Below are positions 13,301 through 26,300 of a DNA stretch of 64,000 nucleotides, in pieces. The first letter of the stretch is position 1. Each line of letters starts with the position of its first letter. The DNA is taken from the NCBI GenBank assembly GCA_029379385.1, contig CM055607.1:4402001-4466000 (forward strand), given 5' to 3'. The notes under the pieces were generated by a model, which made no database searches, had not been told where the DNA came from, and was given only the letters and a program-made list of their open reading frames with translations. The stretch comes from Quillaja saponaria. Taxonomy: Eukaryota > Streptophyta > Magnoliopsida > Fabales > Quillajaceae. Position numbers and translations under genes: made by a program.

Positions 13301-16300
13301 GACAAAAGAAGAGGCTGACAACAGGTTGGGTACTCTTGGCATTCTTTTCATTTCTACTAAGAATAAATATCCTTTACGAATCAGGAATTTCCTTGAGTGG
13401 CTAATACTCTAAATTTAGGTTTGAGTTGAAGTTCAATGACATGTCATTTTTCTTTCAATAGGTTAATTTTTCTTCATGTTCTCCTCCACAGGGGAAATGA
13501 TAATTGGTCCAACAAATGTTCTCTTTATGGATGAGATATCAACAGGATTAGACAGCTCCACTACCTTTCAAATAGTTACCTATCTGCAGCAACTGTGTCA
13601 CATAACAGATTCCACCATTTTAGTATCCCTACTTCAGCCTGCACCTGAAACATTTGATCTCTTTGATGATGTCATCTTGATGGCACAGGGAACAATTGTA
13701 TATCACGGGCCTCGCAATTGTGTCCTGGAGTTCTTCGACTATTGTGGCTTTCACTGCCCACCAAGAAAAGGCATTGCTGATTTTCTCCAAGAAGTAAGAA
13801 TCCCTGCTTGAATTTCAGCATAGTAGATTTATGAAGATATTGAACCATGGTGTCCTTGTATAGGTGGTTTCGGAAAAGGATCAAGCAAAGTACTGGAACC
13901 ATAAAGACCAACCCCATACTTATATTTTTGTTGACCAGTTAGCAGATATGTTCAAGGCTTTTCATTTGGGGAAGAAGCTAGATGAAGAATTGTCCAGGCC
14001 TTTCCCTAAATCTGAGAGCCACAAAAATGCTTTGTCGTTCAACATATATTCAATGAGAAAATGGGAATTATTGAAAGCATGCATGGCCAGAGAATGGCTT
14101 CTAATGAAGCGTAATTCATTTGTTCATGTATTTAAATCAGCACAGGTAATAAATATTATGTTATTCCTGAATTTGTTATCATCTGATAGCTAAAAGACTA
14201 ATAAATCTTCACTCCCAAATGGTATCTTTGCAGCTTGTGGTTATTGCAGTAATAACAATGACAGTGTTCCTTCGAACAAGAATGAAAATTGACATTGTCA
14301 ATGCAAATTACTTCATGGGTTCTTTGTTTTATGCTCTTTCTAGACTTCTGACAAATGGGATTGCAGAGTTATCAATGACTGTGTCTAGACTAGCAGTCTT
14401 TTACAAGCAAAGAGATTTTTTCTTTTATCCGGCATGGGCTTATGCCATTCCAGCTGTCATTTTGAAAATTCCATTTTCATTACTGGATGCGTTTCTTTGG
14501 ACAGCTCTTACCTATTATGTCATTGGTTACAGTCCAGAACCTCAAAGGTGTGTATCAAGACAAAAGCTTCTGACTAGTTTTAAAAAAAAATGCTAATGTA
14601 TTATACACCTGGCTAATTTAATTTGATACGAGTGTCAGGTTTCTATGTCAACTACTCGTTCTATTCCTCGTACATCAGGTGTCAATTTCACTGTTCCGTT
14701 TGATTGCATCTGTGGTTCGAGATCCATCTATTGCATCAACCTGGAGTATTTTCTATCTGTCAGTAATATTTCTATTTAGTGGCTTCATAATCCCTAAACG
14801 TCAGTAAGGCTACTCATGACTACAAATTTAAATTATAAAAAATAATGATGTCAATGTAACAAAAGTTACTTCCTGCAGCTTCGATACCTGCTTGGTTGAA
14901 GTGGGGCTTTTGGCTTTCCCCGTTGACATATGCTGAAATAGGTGTTTCAGTAAATGAATTCCTTGCTCCAAGGTGGCAAAAGGTGAACACAACTTACTAC
15001 GTTGGTAAAATGGATTACAGAGTAAGCTAGATGCATATCTACAGTTGGAAATAACTGGTAATTGTCCCTTACAGGTTTCATCTTCAAACGTCACCACGGG
15101 GCAACAAGTTCTAGAAAAATATGGACTTGACTTCAGTGAATATTATTACTGGATATCAATAGGAGCATTAGTTGGATTTTGGATGATTTTCAACATTGGC
15201 TTCACTTGTGCCCTGAATTATTTAGACTGTAATTTTATCTGTCTAATGCACATAGTAACCTGTATCTGTTAGTATGAAATTATTAAGTATGAAAGCCTTG
15301 TTCACATACTAACCTATCTGTTACAAAAAACTGTGCAGCTCCTAGTAGATCCCGGACGATGATTTCTCATCTCAAGGTAGAGGATGATTTGAGCAATGCC
15401 ACTGAAAAAGACAAATTACCTCACATTACTGAGAGCACAAATAGTGCAGAGGAGAGAAAAATGGGTAGGGTGCCTTTTTAGTAGTCTTATATTTGGTGTA
15501 ACGTCTAACATTGCCATTCAGAAATCCACTTGATGCCATGATCATTAAACTAACATATGAGTATCTTGTTCTGATTTTTGCAACTTCTATATCAATAGTG
15601 ACATTTTAGACTACAGGTACAGTGTTACCCTTTGAACCAATGTCCATATCCTTTGAAGATGTACAATATTTTGTTGATACTCCGAAGGTAACTACTTCAT
15701 CTATCAACTTCTTATACTCTTCTTGTGGTCAATATAATCTAGATAATATAATTTTATCCTTCCAGAAACTGAGAGAACAAGGTTTTCCCCATAAAGACCT
15801 ACAGCTACTTCAAGATATTACTGGTGCATTTAGGCCTGGAATTCTTACAGCTCTGATGGGCGTCAGTGGAGCTGGAAAAACAACACTAATGGACGTCCTT
15901 TCAGGAAGAAAAACTGGAGGCATCATTCAAGGAGATATCAGAATTGGCGGGCATCCCAAAGTTCAAAATGCATATGCCAGAATATCTGGTTACTGTGAGC
16001 AAACCGACATACACTCCCCCCAGATTACGGTTGGGGAATCAGTGACATATTCAGCTTGGCTACGGTTGCCTGCTCAGATTGATAAACATACAAAGTTGGT
16101 GAGATGACTTTTAAACTTTAATTCACTTACTTGTTTGCTAAATAGTCATACTTCATAATTCATTTTACAAAACTGGACTTGGAGACAACAACCTGGAATA
16201 TTATAAAGAGAATGTACATGATGGGACAAAGGATATCTGATAAAAAGAGACAGCTTAGGTAGCTTTCAGCGGCACATCCCACACCACACGCATATATGGA

Positions 16301-19300
16301 AGTTAGATAAACAAAAATATGGTTGGAAGTATGAAAAATTTGCTAGAAATGCCTTTAGACGTTACATGTATACAAAAAAGAGTTAATAAATGAATAAATT
16401 AATATCTATGGTTATTAGGACAGATTGCTATTTTTCAGAATGTGACAATTAGTCTGTGTCTATCAGGAGTTTTCAGCGGAAGTTTTGCGAATGATTGAGC
16501 TTGATGAAATCAAAGATGCCTTAGTTGGAAGCCCTGGTGTTAGTGGCATTTCAGTTGAACAGCGTAAACGTCTAACTATAGCAGTAGAGCTTGTTTCTAA
16601 TCCATCCATACTATTCATGGATGAACCTACTTCCGGTTTAGATGCCAGAGCAGCTGCAATTGTCATGCGAGTTGTGAAGAATATTGTAAATACAAGGAGG
16701 ACAGTAGTTTGCACCATTCACCAGCCTAGCATTGACATATTTGAGGCATTTGATGAGGTAATCAGTTAATTTATTTATATTAAAGAAAAGGTATATGACC
16801 CAAAGCTTCTAAAGGGGTATATAACAAAACCCATATATATCCTTGTTGAAATTTTATAACATGTGTTCTGTAAATACTGAGTAAGGCTAAGTTTGAGATA
16901 GATTTCTCCAGTTTTGATCTGCCTGTTGATTCAAAAGTTATGCTCGTAACCTTTTTTCTGGCAACTTAAATACGGGAATTTCTTTTCATTTCCTCTGTTC
17001 TATTATTCTATGGAGCGTACTGATGATTATGTCCCCCTTATTCTTTTTACAGCTGATTTTGCTGAAGAGAGGAGGTCAACAAATATATTCTGGAGAGCTG
17101 GGTCAAAACTCAAGTAAGCTTATTGAATACTTTGAGGTAAGCCCTAAATTAGCACTCAAAATAGTATCATATGTATTGTTCTCTTTCAATTACAAGCTTT
17201 CCTTCTATTCTGCATACTTTATAAGCTGTCATTACAAGTCAATTCTCGCACTTATTAGACATGCTTTATAAACATGAGTGAAGTAGTAAATTATTATTTG
17301 ACAACCTGAACTTTGGGTCAGTTTCTAAATAAGCGACCCACTTTTTTTTTTTGTTGTTGTTCTCTTCGAGGGACTATACAAAAAACTAGTAAGCTTTCTT
17401 CCCTCAAAATAATGAGATGACATAAGTTTAACATGTCAGCAGCCTTGTAATTTTTTTTTACACTGGAATTGAAATGGGTAGGTGCGTGGGGAAGAAGGGT
17501 AGAATGAGCTTTGGATTTACTGGAGAGACAGTGAGGCTGTGAGCTTATTGGGAACATCATGTAAGTGAGAGAGAGAAAAAATAGATTACAAGGCTGTTGT
17601 TAAAACTTATGCCATCTCATTATTTTCAGGCAAGAAAAAGCTTACCAATTTTTTGTAGAGTACCTCAAATAGAATAAAAATGGTAAGTCTCTCGTTTAGA
17701 AACTAACCTAATGTCCAGGTCCTCAAATAATAGTTTACTCTAGAAACATCAGCTAACTCTACTCTCTTATCATCATCAATTTTCATCTGTAAATTAACTT
17801 CCAGCCACTGACTAGAGCTTCCCTTTATCGCTCCCTGCTTCTGACAGGCTATTCCCGGGGTTCCTAAAATTAAAGAAAATTACAATCCGGCAACATGGAT
17901 GTTAGAAGTTACCAGTCCTTCAGCAGAAGCTCAACTTGGCTTAGATTTTTCCCATCTCTATAGAGAGTCCTACCTTAGCCGGTAAGAACAACCATCAAAT
18001 TGAACTTTTAAGATGCCAAAGTTCTGCATTAAGTAATTGCTGAACACCTATTCTAAAAACATATTAAATCCAAATATGAATAAACAGATTGATAAGAATA
18101 TATTTCTGAAGCTGCAAAATGCTACTGATGCATCAACTTTATCATTTCCAACCATGTGACAAACTTTTTTGTTGAATGTAGGAAAACTAAAGAACTAGTT
18201 CAGGAACTGAAGTCTCCAATACAATGTTCAAAAGAACTACAGTTTTCTACTTGCTATCCACAAAATGGATGGGAGCAATTAAAAGCCTGCCTCTGGAAAC
18301 ACCACCTGTCTTATTGGCGAAGTCCCAAATATAACTTGGCGCGGTTGATATACACAACAGCATCCTCTTTGTTATTTGGAGCACTTATATGGCAGAAGGG
18401 TCAGAAAATGTAAGTAACTTGATTTATTTAAGTAGGTTTTGCCACAAAATCAGTGTTCTTGCCATGCATTACTGCTTCTTCTTTGTTACTTGGAGCACTT
18501 ACATGGAAGAAAAAAGAAGAGAAAATGTTAGTCCCTTATACAGATTCCAATATGTTATTTCCTTCCTAATAATAAACATCCCTAAAAGACCATAATTACA
18601 GAGCCACCTGGGTAGCAGTGGCATTAAAACCGAACTATTCCGGATTCAATTCGAATCATGAAATTGAATTCGAATAGTAGATAATTTGATTCAATATACG
18701 ACGAACAATTTGAATTAATATTCAAACTAAAATTCAAATGAATATTTCACATAATACATGCTTTTATTTTAAAAAATATTAAAAAATTACATAAAAAATA
18801 ATTTTTATAATTTTCGATTTTTTTTTTTATCAAAATACCCCTAAATATTCAAACATTCAAATTTAAATTCGAGTACTGGAGTTCAAATATCGGCCTATTC
18901 GAATTCCATCCCTACACCCAGGTAAGCAGTTGTTTTATCTAATTTGAAATTCTTGTATCTGACCAGCAGCTTATCTAAAGCACGATTTTGTGTAGGGCAC
19001 AAGACAATCAACACAAACTCAAACTGCAATTCTTTAAGCCTTCTATTTTTTTTCCCAGATGGTTAGATTGGTGAAATAGCCTTACCCGTTCCCATCTTGC
19101 CCGGATCCTGCCCAACCACAATCCAGAATAACTGTAGTGCTTTTGATACAGTATGAGAAAGTTTTTGAACTTGCTGCCATAATACACCAAAGCATCACTT
19201 AAGAACCCTCTGAGCTCCTTTGTATATGTTCTGCCTACTACAAACTCGTCTAGTGTTATTCATCAGAAGTACAGCAACCAAGTCAATATTTCCCATGGTT

Positions 19301-20886
19301 ACCAATAGCTTCTACTCTATTGCAAGAAAACTCCATGCTCCATGGTCTTAGTGATAAAAAGATGGGCAATCAAAAACCATTTTAACTTCTGCAAGGAACC
19401 TGATGGAAGAGATGATGAGAATAAATTAATATCTTATGCAATTTCTGGTAGTGTTTTGCATTTCCACCAAGTAATTAAAAAGCAAGGCTAATTCCTTTTC
19501 CTTGGATGTTGAACTTATATGTTTTACATTGATATTATCAGAACCATCATATTCTTGTAACAATATCTCTAGTTTTTTCATGAAGTTCCTTCAAACTTAC
19601 CCAAAAAACCATGTCTATGACTATGACAGACTGACACTGCACATTTTACTGAGAGATTTAGAATTAATTTGTTATAAACTGACACTACACATTTTACCGA
19701 GAGAGATTTAGAATTTAATTTGTTATAAACTGAAACTACAATCTCTGGTTTTGAAGTGATGGTGAACAGGATCTCTTCAACATTCTTGGGTCATTATTCA
19801 TATTCGTGATATTAACTGGAGCCAGCAACTGCTCATCTGTCATACCAGTTATTAATACCGAACGAACCATTATGTACCGGGAGAGGTTTGCTAGAATGTA
19901 TTCCTCATGGGCATATTCGTTTTCTCAGGTCCACAGACAGTCTTAGATCATTTTTTTGCTATTTCGATTCGTTGGGGATTTCAATATTCAGTTTTTAACA
20001 TAAAGTGCCATTTTATATATTGCAGGCGACTATTGAGATTCCATACATGTTAATTCAAGCTCTTCTGTTTTCAATAATTACATATCCAGCAGTTAACTTC
20101 TATTGGTCTTTCTACAAAGCATTTTGGTATTTCTACACCATGTTTTGTACACTGCTCTACTTCAAGTACTTTGGCATGCTGCTTGCAGCATTGACACCAA
20201 CTTTTCAAATGGCTTCAATAATGGCAACATTCAGCTACACCATGTTTAATTTGTTCTCAGGGTTCCTCATCCCTGGCCCAGTAAGCTATTTAAACCTTTT
20301 ACTTGCTTCCCAATTACAATTTTTATACTTCCTAGTATTGCATTTCTATCTGGGTTGCATATCCATGACAAAAGAACATATAGCCATCACAGGTACCTCA
20401 AAAGCTTCTACAAATATTTAATATGTTCATAAAAAGACATACATAAAGAACTCACATAAATCATCTGGAGTTATTCATTTGTTTACATTTCCTTCATCAC
20501 CAAGCAAGTTCAAAGTTTTGAACCAAAGAAGATTTTACTCTTTCTGTAATATAGTTTCTAGCTTGTCATGTGGAGAAGATTCAATCCAACTGACAAATTG
20601 TTCTCCGCTGAAATTGCAGAAAATACCTAAATGGTGGGTTTGGGCTTACTGGATTAGCCCTACATCCTGGTCCTTGAAAGGTCTCTTGACATCACAGTAT
20701 GGAGACATAGAGCAAGAAATAACAGTATATGGGGAGCGGAAAGCAATTAATGCATTCTTACACAGTTATTATGGGTATAACCATGATGATTTGGGTTTCG
20801 TAGCCGTTGTCCTTCTAGCATATCCTCTAATTTTTGCATCTGCTTTTGCATATGCTATGGAAAAACTGAACTTCCAGAGGAGGTAA
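8958..20886 (+). CDS. ABCG37: PDR-type full-size ABCG transporter, ABCG37/PDR9-like
   Basis: Exons: 8958-9334, 10693-10816, 11184-11269, 11364-11448, 12687-12846, 12928-13004, 13093-13146, 13234-13324, 13492-13793, 13864-14145, 14234-14547, 14639-14799, 14879-14982, 15075-15228, 15339-15464, 15617-15687, 15766-16098, 16467-16757, 17053-17136, 17848-17981, 18182-18409, 19757-19928, 20026-20280, 20620-20886. All phases agree and give 1443 residues, normal for a PDR protein. NBD1: Walker [10 protein letters not shown] (about 202-210), ISGGQ (341-345), Walker B VLFMDE (361-366). TMD1 spans about 550-740. NBD2: GVSGAGKTT (888-896), [11 protein letters not shown] (992-1002), [11 protein letters not shown] (1016-1026), IHQPS H-loop. 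TMD2 spans about 1180-1430. The N-terminus [18 protein letters not shown] resembles ABCG37/ABCG33, plasma-membrane exporters of auxin precursors and phenolics; substrate here is inferred only. No frame break seen. Two junctions needed choosing: the exon 12 donor (14800) and the exon 22 acceptor (19756). Confidence 0.95.
10336..10368. repeat. (TA)n(TG)n microsatellite in ABCG intron 1
   Basis: A TA run followed directly by a TG run, about 33 bp, within the 1.36-kb first intron. No other structure in that intron. Confidence 0.85.
11500..12600 (-). mobile_element. Antisense LINE (non-LTR retrotransposon) fragment in ABCG intron 4
   Basis: Read on the minus strand with a few frame changes, this stretch gives the C-terminal part of a plant L1-type LINE ORF2. 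From its 5' side it shows GGLG-like sequence (about 12570), [33 protein letters not shown] (about 12340), then the zinc-binding zf-RVT region with the pattern C-x-C-x6-H-x4-C ([12 protein letters not shown], near 11840), [11 protein letters not shown], and a final [12 protein letters not shown] segment near 11660. Stops and frameshifts make it non-coding. It explains why intron 4 is 1.24 kb when its neighbours are about 100 bp. Exact ends and target-site duplication are not visible. Confidence 0.82.
17292..17733. mobile_element. Foldback element / long-hairpin MITE in ABCG intron 19
   Basis: The two ends are inverted copies: the left arm (17292 to about 17455) starts TATTATTTGA, and the right arm (about 17576 to 17733) ends with its reverse complement. 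Similarity continues through both arms, including the AGTTTCTAAA, TACAAAAAA, GTAAGCTTT, AATAATGAGATG and CAGCCTTGTAAT blocks. The unpaired middle is about 120 bp. The transcript of this intron would form a hairpin of roughly 160 bp with scattered mismatches. No coding capacity; probably non-autonomous. Clear target-site duplications were not found. Confidence 0.8.
18604..18924. mobile_element. MITE-like insertion in ABCG intron 21
   Basis: The left edge ACCTGGGTAG and right edge CTACACCCAGGT are near-perfect inverted repeats. Just inside lie GAATTCGAATAG and CTATTCGAATTCC, again inverted. The interior is AT-rich and non-coding. Together this suggests a short DNA-transposon derivative of about 320 bp inside the 1.35-kb intron; the family is not assigned. 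Confidence 0.45.
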
Positions 20887-23317
20887 AGAACCAAAGATGT
20901 TTTTCTATTCTTCTCAGTATAGAATTTTTCACTACTCTGAGTCCCTTCTGGACAGACAGTTGTTTTAAGTTAATATATTCAAATAATTAGACCCCATGTC
21001 TATATCAAAACATTCTTCCCAGTTATTTATAATTCTATGAAGAAATTGAAAACTCCAACATAAACCTTGTAATTAATCTTGTGCTCAAACATTTGACAAA
21101 CATCTAATGGGCATGCAGAAATCTTAACAAGCATCAATAACAATAGCTGTACGATATTTTATTGAACTTGTAGCTAAAATGCATTGGTTGGTATTATTCA
21201 CTAAAGAATGAACCAAAAGTCAGAAATATTTACAAGAAAGCAACCAAAGCTCAAATATTTATACATACAGTTTCTCCAAAAGAATTCTGGAATTAGGCTT
21301 CGGCCATGAAACGGCGGACAATCGTATGCGCGTAGAGGGGAATATGAGTCTTTGTTGAAAAGATTTTCAGTTTTCTGTTGACGCTTGAGAGAGTGTTTGC
21401 ACTTTGCAGCAACGCCATCAACAAACTCCCAACCTATCAACAGGGACGTTCCCGCGGAAATTGGGACGTATTTTCTCTTTTTAAGCCGATGGGTAGGGGT
21501 GGTGAGCACGTAACACTTAACCGGGTGTTTGGCTTAAGTTTTGGTATTTAAGGTATTTGATATGTAAAATACAAACAAAAAAAATCCATAAATAATATTA
21601 GAAATTTATAAAATTCATGTATTAATTTTCTTTTCACAGTACTTTTATTCTCTAGTTATATAATAAATATTTATTTTCTTTCTTTTTATATATTATTATA
21701 TTTTTTTTCAAAGAAAATAAATTATGACTTTCAAAAAAAAAAAAAAAAAAACCAAAAGGAAGAGCAAAAAATAAATAAATCATATAAGTTTAATATTCAA
21801 ATGAATAGTAGCTAGTGAGAAAACTTCATGTTCTTTAAGGTAGCCACTCACTAGAAGAATCTTGTGTATCTAAAAAGCCAATAAATTTTATCTTATTTTA
21901 TTTTTGGTAAAAGGAGAAGTAAGAAACAACAAAAAATCTTAATATAATAACATGTTGAATATTAAATAAGAAAACTCAATTGTTATAACTCTAAGGGATT
22001 GGTCGGTAATTAAGAATATGTACATATCCTAGTTTATTTTTTGAGTTCAAATCTTATTAGGAGAGCCGTGAGGAATAAAATTGTAATAAATTTTGTAATT
22101 TTTGCATAAATGACTTATTTTGATTAAATTTAAGAGATAATTAGTCAAGTTGGTACAGACACATCTGAATATTAAAAAAAAAAAAAAAACTAAATAGTTG
22201 GATAACTATGAAAAATATGAAACATGTGGGGGAATAATTATATTTTTCTTAAAATTACTGTGAAATATTTAATTCTATCATGTACTATAAATATAATTTT
22301 AAAAACTTAGCGGGTCTGCCCAAAACTCTTAGTAGATCCTCTTGTTTGAAGCCAAGTTATTACCTGAATATTAGTTAGCAGTCAAATTATTAAAATTTAT
22401 TTTCCATTACCAGATTTAAAATATAAATTTTGTTTGTATAAAAAAAGAAGAAGAAGTGTTTCCGAGAAAAAAAAAAAAAGAAGTATTTTTTAATTCAACT
22501 AATTGGAAAATAATAGATTAATAGTTTTAATAAATATTTAGTAGTTCGGCTAAAAATATACACTTTTTGGCTTTTCTAAGGGCGGACTTATTGGTTCTTT
22601 CTTTCTCATCCAGAAAGACTGCTGTGTGCTGTAGGTAGTATTTCATCTTTCCCGCTGGTTTCATTTCGTCGCAGCTTGCTTGGTAGATTGGCAATTGAGC
22701 AAACCTGTGAGGATATTAGGCTCTTAGCTCCACCATAAACTAACCAGCAAAAAGGCTTAGGTGGGTCTTTGATTTTGAAATTTCACTTAATTTTCAGCCT
22801 ATTTCAGTCCGTTTGGTTATTTTATTTTCATTTGCTGAATAACTAACTCAGATTGTCTTATTACATGTTATTTTACACAATTTTGAAGTCAAATTTATGA
22901 AATTTTGTCATCCCATCAATATGTTTGTACATTTGAAAGTCAAACACACAGCCAAGTTGATGATGCATCGCTGTTATACAAATAATGTGGAGAATAAATA
23001 ATCTTATCTTTTGCCTATCAATGGCTACATTATCTAATTTCTTCTGTCCATTGAATATTGAAGAAAGAAAATGTCAACTCCTTTCCTGTAACAGTCAAAC
23101 TCGGGTTAAAAAAAAAAAAGAAAAAAAGAAAAAAGAAGAAGGACTAGGAGCATAATCTTGAAGAACGTTCAACACCCATAAGTTTAATGTTGTCTTTTTT
23201 TGGGTTCAATGGATGATAGTACAGTGATTGGGGTTATTTTGACATTAATTGGACTATAGAAAGATAGGAAGGTGATCTTTGTTCATTGCTGTTTGTGATA
23301 GTTTATCCTTTTGAAAG
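20887..23317. other. Intergenic between ABCG and HIPL genes
   Basis: Apart from the small GC-richer island at 21270-21530 (see the short ORF there), this is AT-rich DNA with several poly-A runs (21735-21753, 22173-22188, 22467-22479, 23108-23119). Sequence composition changes around 22590-22760 to a more balanced, pyrimidine-rich stretch that may be the promoter or leader of the HIPL gene, with an intron before the ATG possible. Confidence 0.45.
21293..21418 (-). CDS. Possible short ORF with transit-peptide-like character (41 residues)
   Basis: The minus-strand ATG at 21418 opens a 41-residue frame starting MALLQSANTLSSVNRKLKIF and ending RRFMAEA then TAA. Its base composition is richer in GC than the flanks, and the residues (Ser, Thr, Arg, few acids) resemble an organelle targeting sequence. 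A second frame is open for about 100 residues on the same strand. It could be the orphaned first exon of a nuclear-encoded organelle protein, or chance. No partner exon was found downstream on the minus strand. Confidence 0.22.
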   Translation of the reverse strand: MALLQSANTLSSVNRKLKIFSTKTHIPLYAHTIVRRFMAEA

Positions 23318-26300
23318 ATGAATGCTTTGGTATTCATTACCTTCCTGATTTTTCAGCTGGCGTTGCTTACTGAGTATACTGTGTCTCATCCTCTGTGTAT
23401 TGATATGAGTAGGTTCCTGTCTTTGTAGTATCCCATGTGATTTCTTTATCAGTTTTCTCTTTGTGGTTCCTTCCTAATTGCAGGTCATTTATCAGTTTTT
23501 TTGCCCTATATTGGACCAGGATCACCCTTTTTGACAAAGAGCCCTCTTGCTTTCTGTCAATACAATGGCAGTGTTTGCTGCAACTCCACTGAAGATTTGC
23601 AACTACAAACTCAGTTTGAAACAATGAATGCCTCTCTCGTTGGTTGTGGCTCTTTTATGAAATCTATACTTTGCTCGGTGAGGCCATCTACCTGGTTGTA
23701 TTAGTATTGTTTCAAATCACAGTTTGTTAAATGAAAGAAAGATTACGTGGTTCATATGTCATTGTATGCATGTATAATGTTCTTCTTTTGACATCGTCCA
23801 CTTACATTATTCAGCTACCTGAGGAACTTCCAAATTTCCTCAAGTGTTACTGTAACAGCAGATATGGTATTGAATTTTGCCTGCTATGCTTGGATCCTTC
23901 TGCACATGTGCATGTATTTGTTGCCGCTATACCGCCCATGTGTCAAGATTAACTATAACTTATCTGATATTAGCACTTATTTGTCTACTCAAATTTATAG
24001 TCATTAAAATTCTTTGAAAATCCATGTATGAAACTATGCAATATGTAAAACATGGTTTGATTATTTGTAAATAAAAAAGTGGCAATAGCTTTTCAGTTGC
24101 TGTAATGTTGAGTGAATTATTAACTTCATTTAATGAATCATAGATAAGTTTATCTTTGAAACTATTAGATATTGATATATGACTGTGCATGATGATATAG
24201 TATCCCTTTGTAAATATTAAATATATATATATATATACACACACGTTTACTAACGATAATGATTCATTATTTATTTTGCTAAACCTGAAACTCATATCAA
24301 GGCATTCTTTTAAACGGGAGATTGAGTATGTCATCCTTGTGCCTTAACTCTAAACAGGTGGAAAAGATATATGTCTTAGGCTCCTACCTTACAAATTGAA
24401 AATAGAAAAATATAAACAAAATAGTGGAAGTGAAAAATGTAAATTATAAGTTTCTAACTCTTCCTTAACCCCTATCTAAAAATAGTGCTATAAAGAAAAA
24501 CTACTTTTCACTTTTCAGAGATGTGATCCGTTCTCAGGAGAGCTATATCAGATTGAATCAACGCCTAGAGTAGTTCCTGTTCTTTGCAACTCCATTGTTT
24601 CAGCGAACTCAACCCATTCTCAACTGACCGAGAGTAACTTTTGTTCAAAGGTTTGGGATGAATGCCAAAATATGTCCATATTAAATTCTCCTTTTGCATT
24701 GCAAGCTAGAGATGAAGTATGGCTAGATTCTTCAACGAAGTTGACTGATATATGGCATTCAGATGTTGCTTTCTGTAATGACTTTGGTGGAGCTTCTTAT
24801 GATGGATCTATATGTTTTGATGGTGGACCAGTTGTGCTCAATAGCACTGAAGATTTAAGCCCCCCAAGTGGTATTTGCCTTGAGAAAATTGGGAATGGAT
24901 CCTACCTTAATATGGTGGCCCATCCTGATGGGTCAAATCGCGTCTTCTTATCTAATCAGCCAGGCAAGATATGGTCAGCTACTATTCCTGAGGGGGATTC
25001 AGGGGAAGCATTGGCAATTGATGAATTAAGTCCGTTTCTTGATCTAACAGACAGAGTATATTTTGACGCTGAATTCAGGATGGTGGGATTAGCATTCCAT
25101 CCACATTATCAGGATAATGGCCGCTTTTTTGTGTCATTTAACTGTGACAAGGTTAAGTGGCCAGAATGTTCAGGAAGATGTTCTTGTAATTCAGAAGTAG
25201 GATGCAAACCTGCAAACCTTGCTCCTGAGAATGGGGCCCAGCCATGTCAATATCACAGTGTGATAGCAGAGTACAGTGCTAATGGTACCACATCACAACC
25301 TTCCTTGGTAACATTCTAGGTGGTTTTCAGTGTTATTCTCTCAATTACGAATCACATAAAGTAATTCAAAGTATTTCTCTTTCAGGTAAAAAGTGCCAAA
25401 CCACAGGAAATCAGAAGGATATTCACCATGGGCCTTCCATTTACTTCCCATCATGGTGGTCAAATCCTTTTTGGTCCTGAAGATAGTTACTTGTATTTCA
25501 TGATGGGAGATGGTGGGAGTAGCGGTGATCCTTATAATTTCTCACAAAACAAGAAATCCTTGCTTGGAAAGATTATGAGGCTTGATGTGGATAACATACC
25601 AAGTAACTATTGGAAAATCTTATGTTGGGATGATATAATATTTCTTTGCATTGACTTCTGCTACAGAACATTTTCTCTTTAAATATCTGATTACTTTCTT
25701 TTCCTTTTGTGTTTACCAATCATGTTTTCTATAACTCCTGTACATATAAAATAAAAATAAAATAAAATAAAAAGGAACAAAGAAAGAAAAAGGATATCTA
25801 CTCAGATTTTCTTGAAGCCCTGGCTAAAGAAGTACAAAATAATGATGTATTTGAATGGGAAGATCAGCATACCACGATTTGATATATATAATATTTAGAA
25901 CCTCTATACTATAGCCCGCTTACTAGTAAATGCACTTATTTACGATAATTAATTGAAAAGATTCATTCAGAGTGTGAATTCCTTATTATGTCCAATGTAG
26001 TACTCTTGTTCTCATTTCAGATAAGTGAATTTCTTTACACTAACTGAAATCAAATGCTTTAAAGGAATGTTCTTAGTTCTGGTTGCTACTTGCTTGGTAG
26101 GTATTTCTTAATAAAGAAATTTAAAATAGGACATATTGTTAATTTTTTTTCCTTCAGGAACAGGCAAATTTAGGGCAGCTGGCAACTGTTATGTGCTTAT
26201 CTTAAATTTCTCTACCAAAATTAGACGAATTGTATTTTACATTTCATGATGCCATGATTTCTTTTAAATCAAACTTTTTCATGTAAATTACTAATCTCTA

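Noticed and set aside
23816..23867. Exon-like stretch in HIPL intron 2 reading LPEELPNFLKCYCNSRY between a CAG acceptor and a GGTATT donor
   Set aside because: Its length is 52 nt, which would break the frame, and exons 2 and 3 join directly to give the expected LCSRCDPFSGEL sequence.
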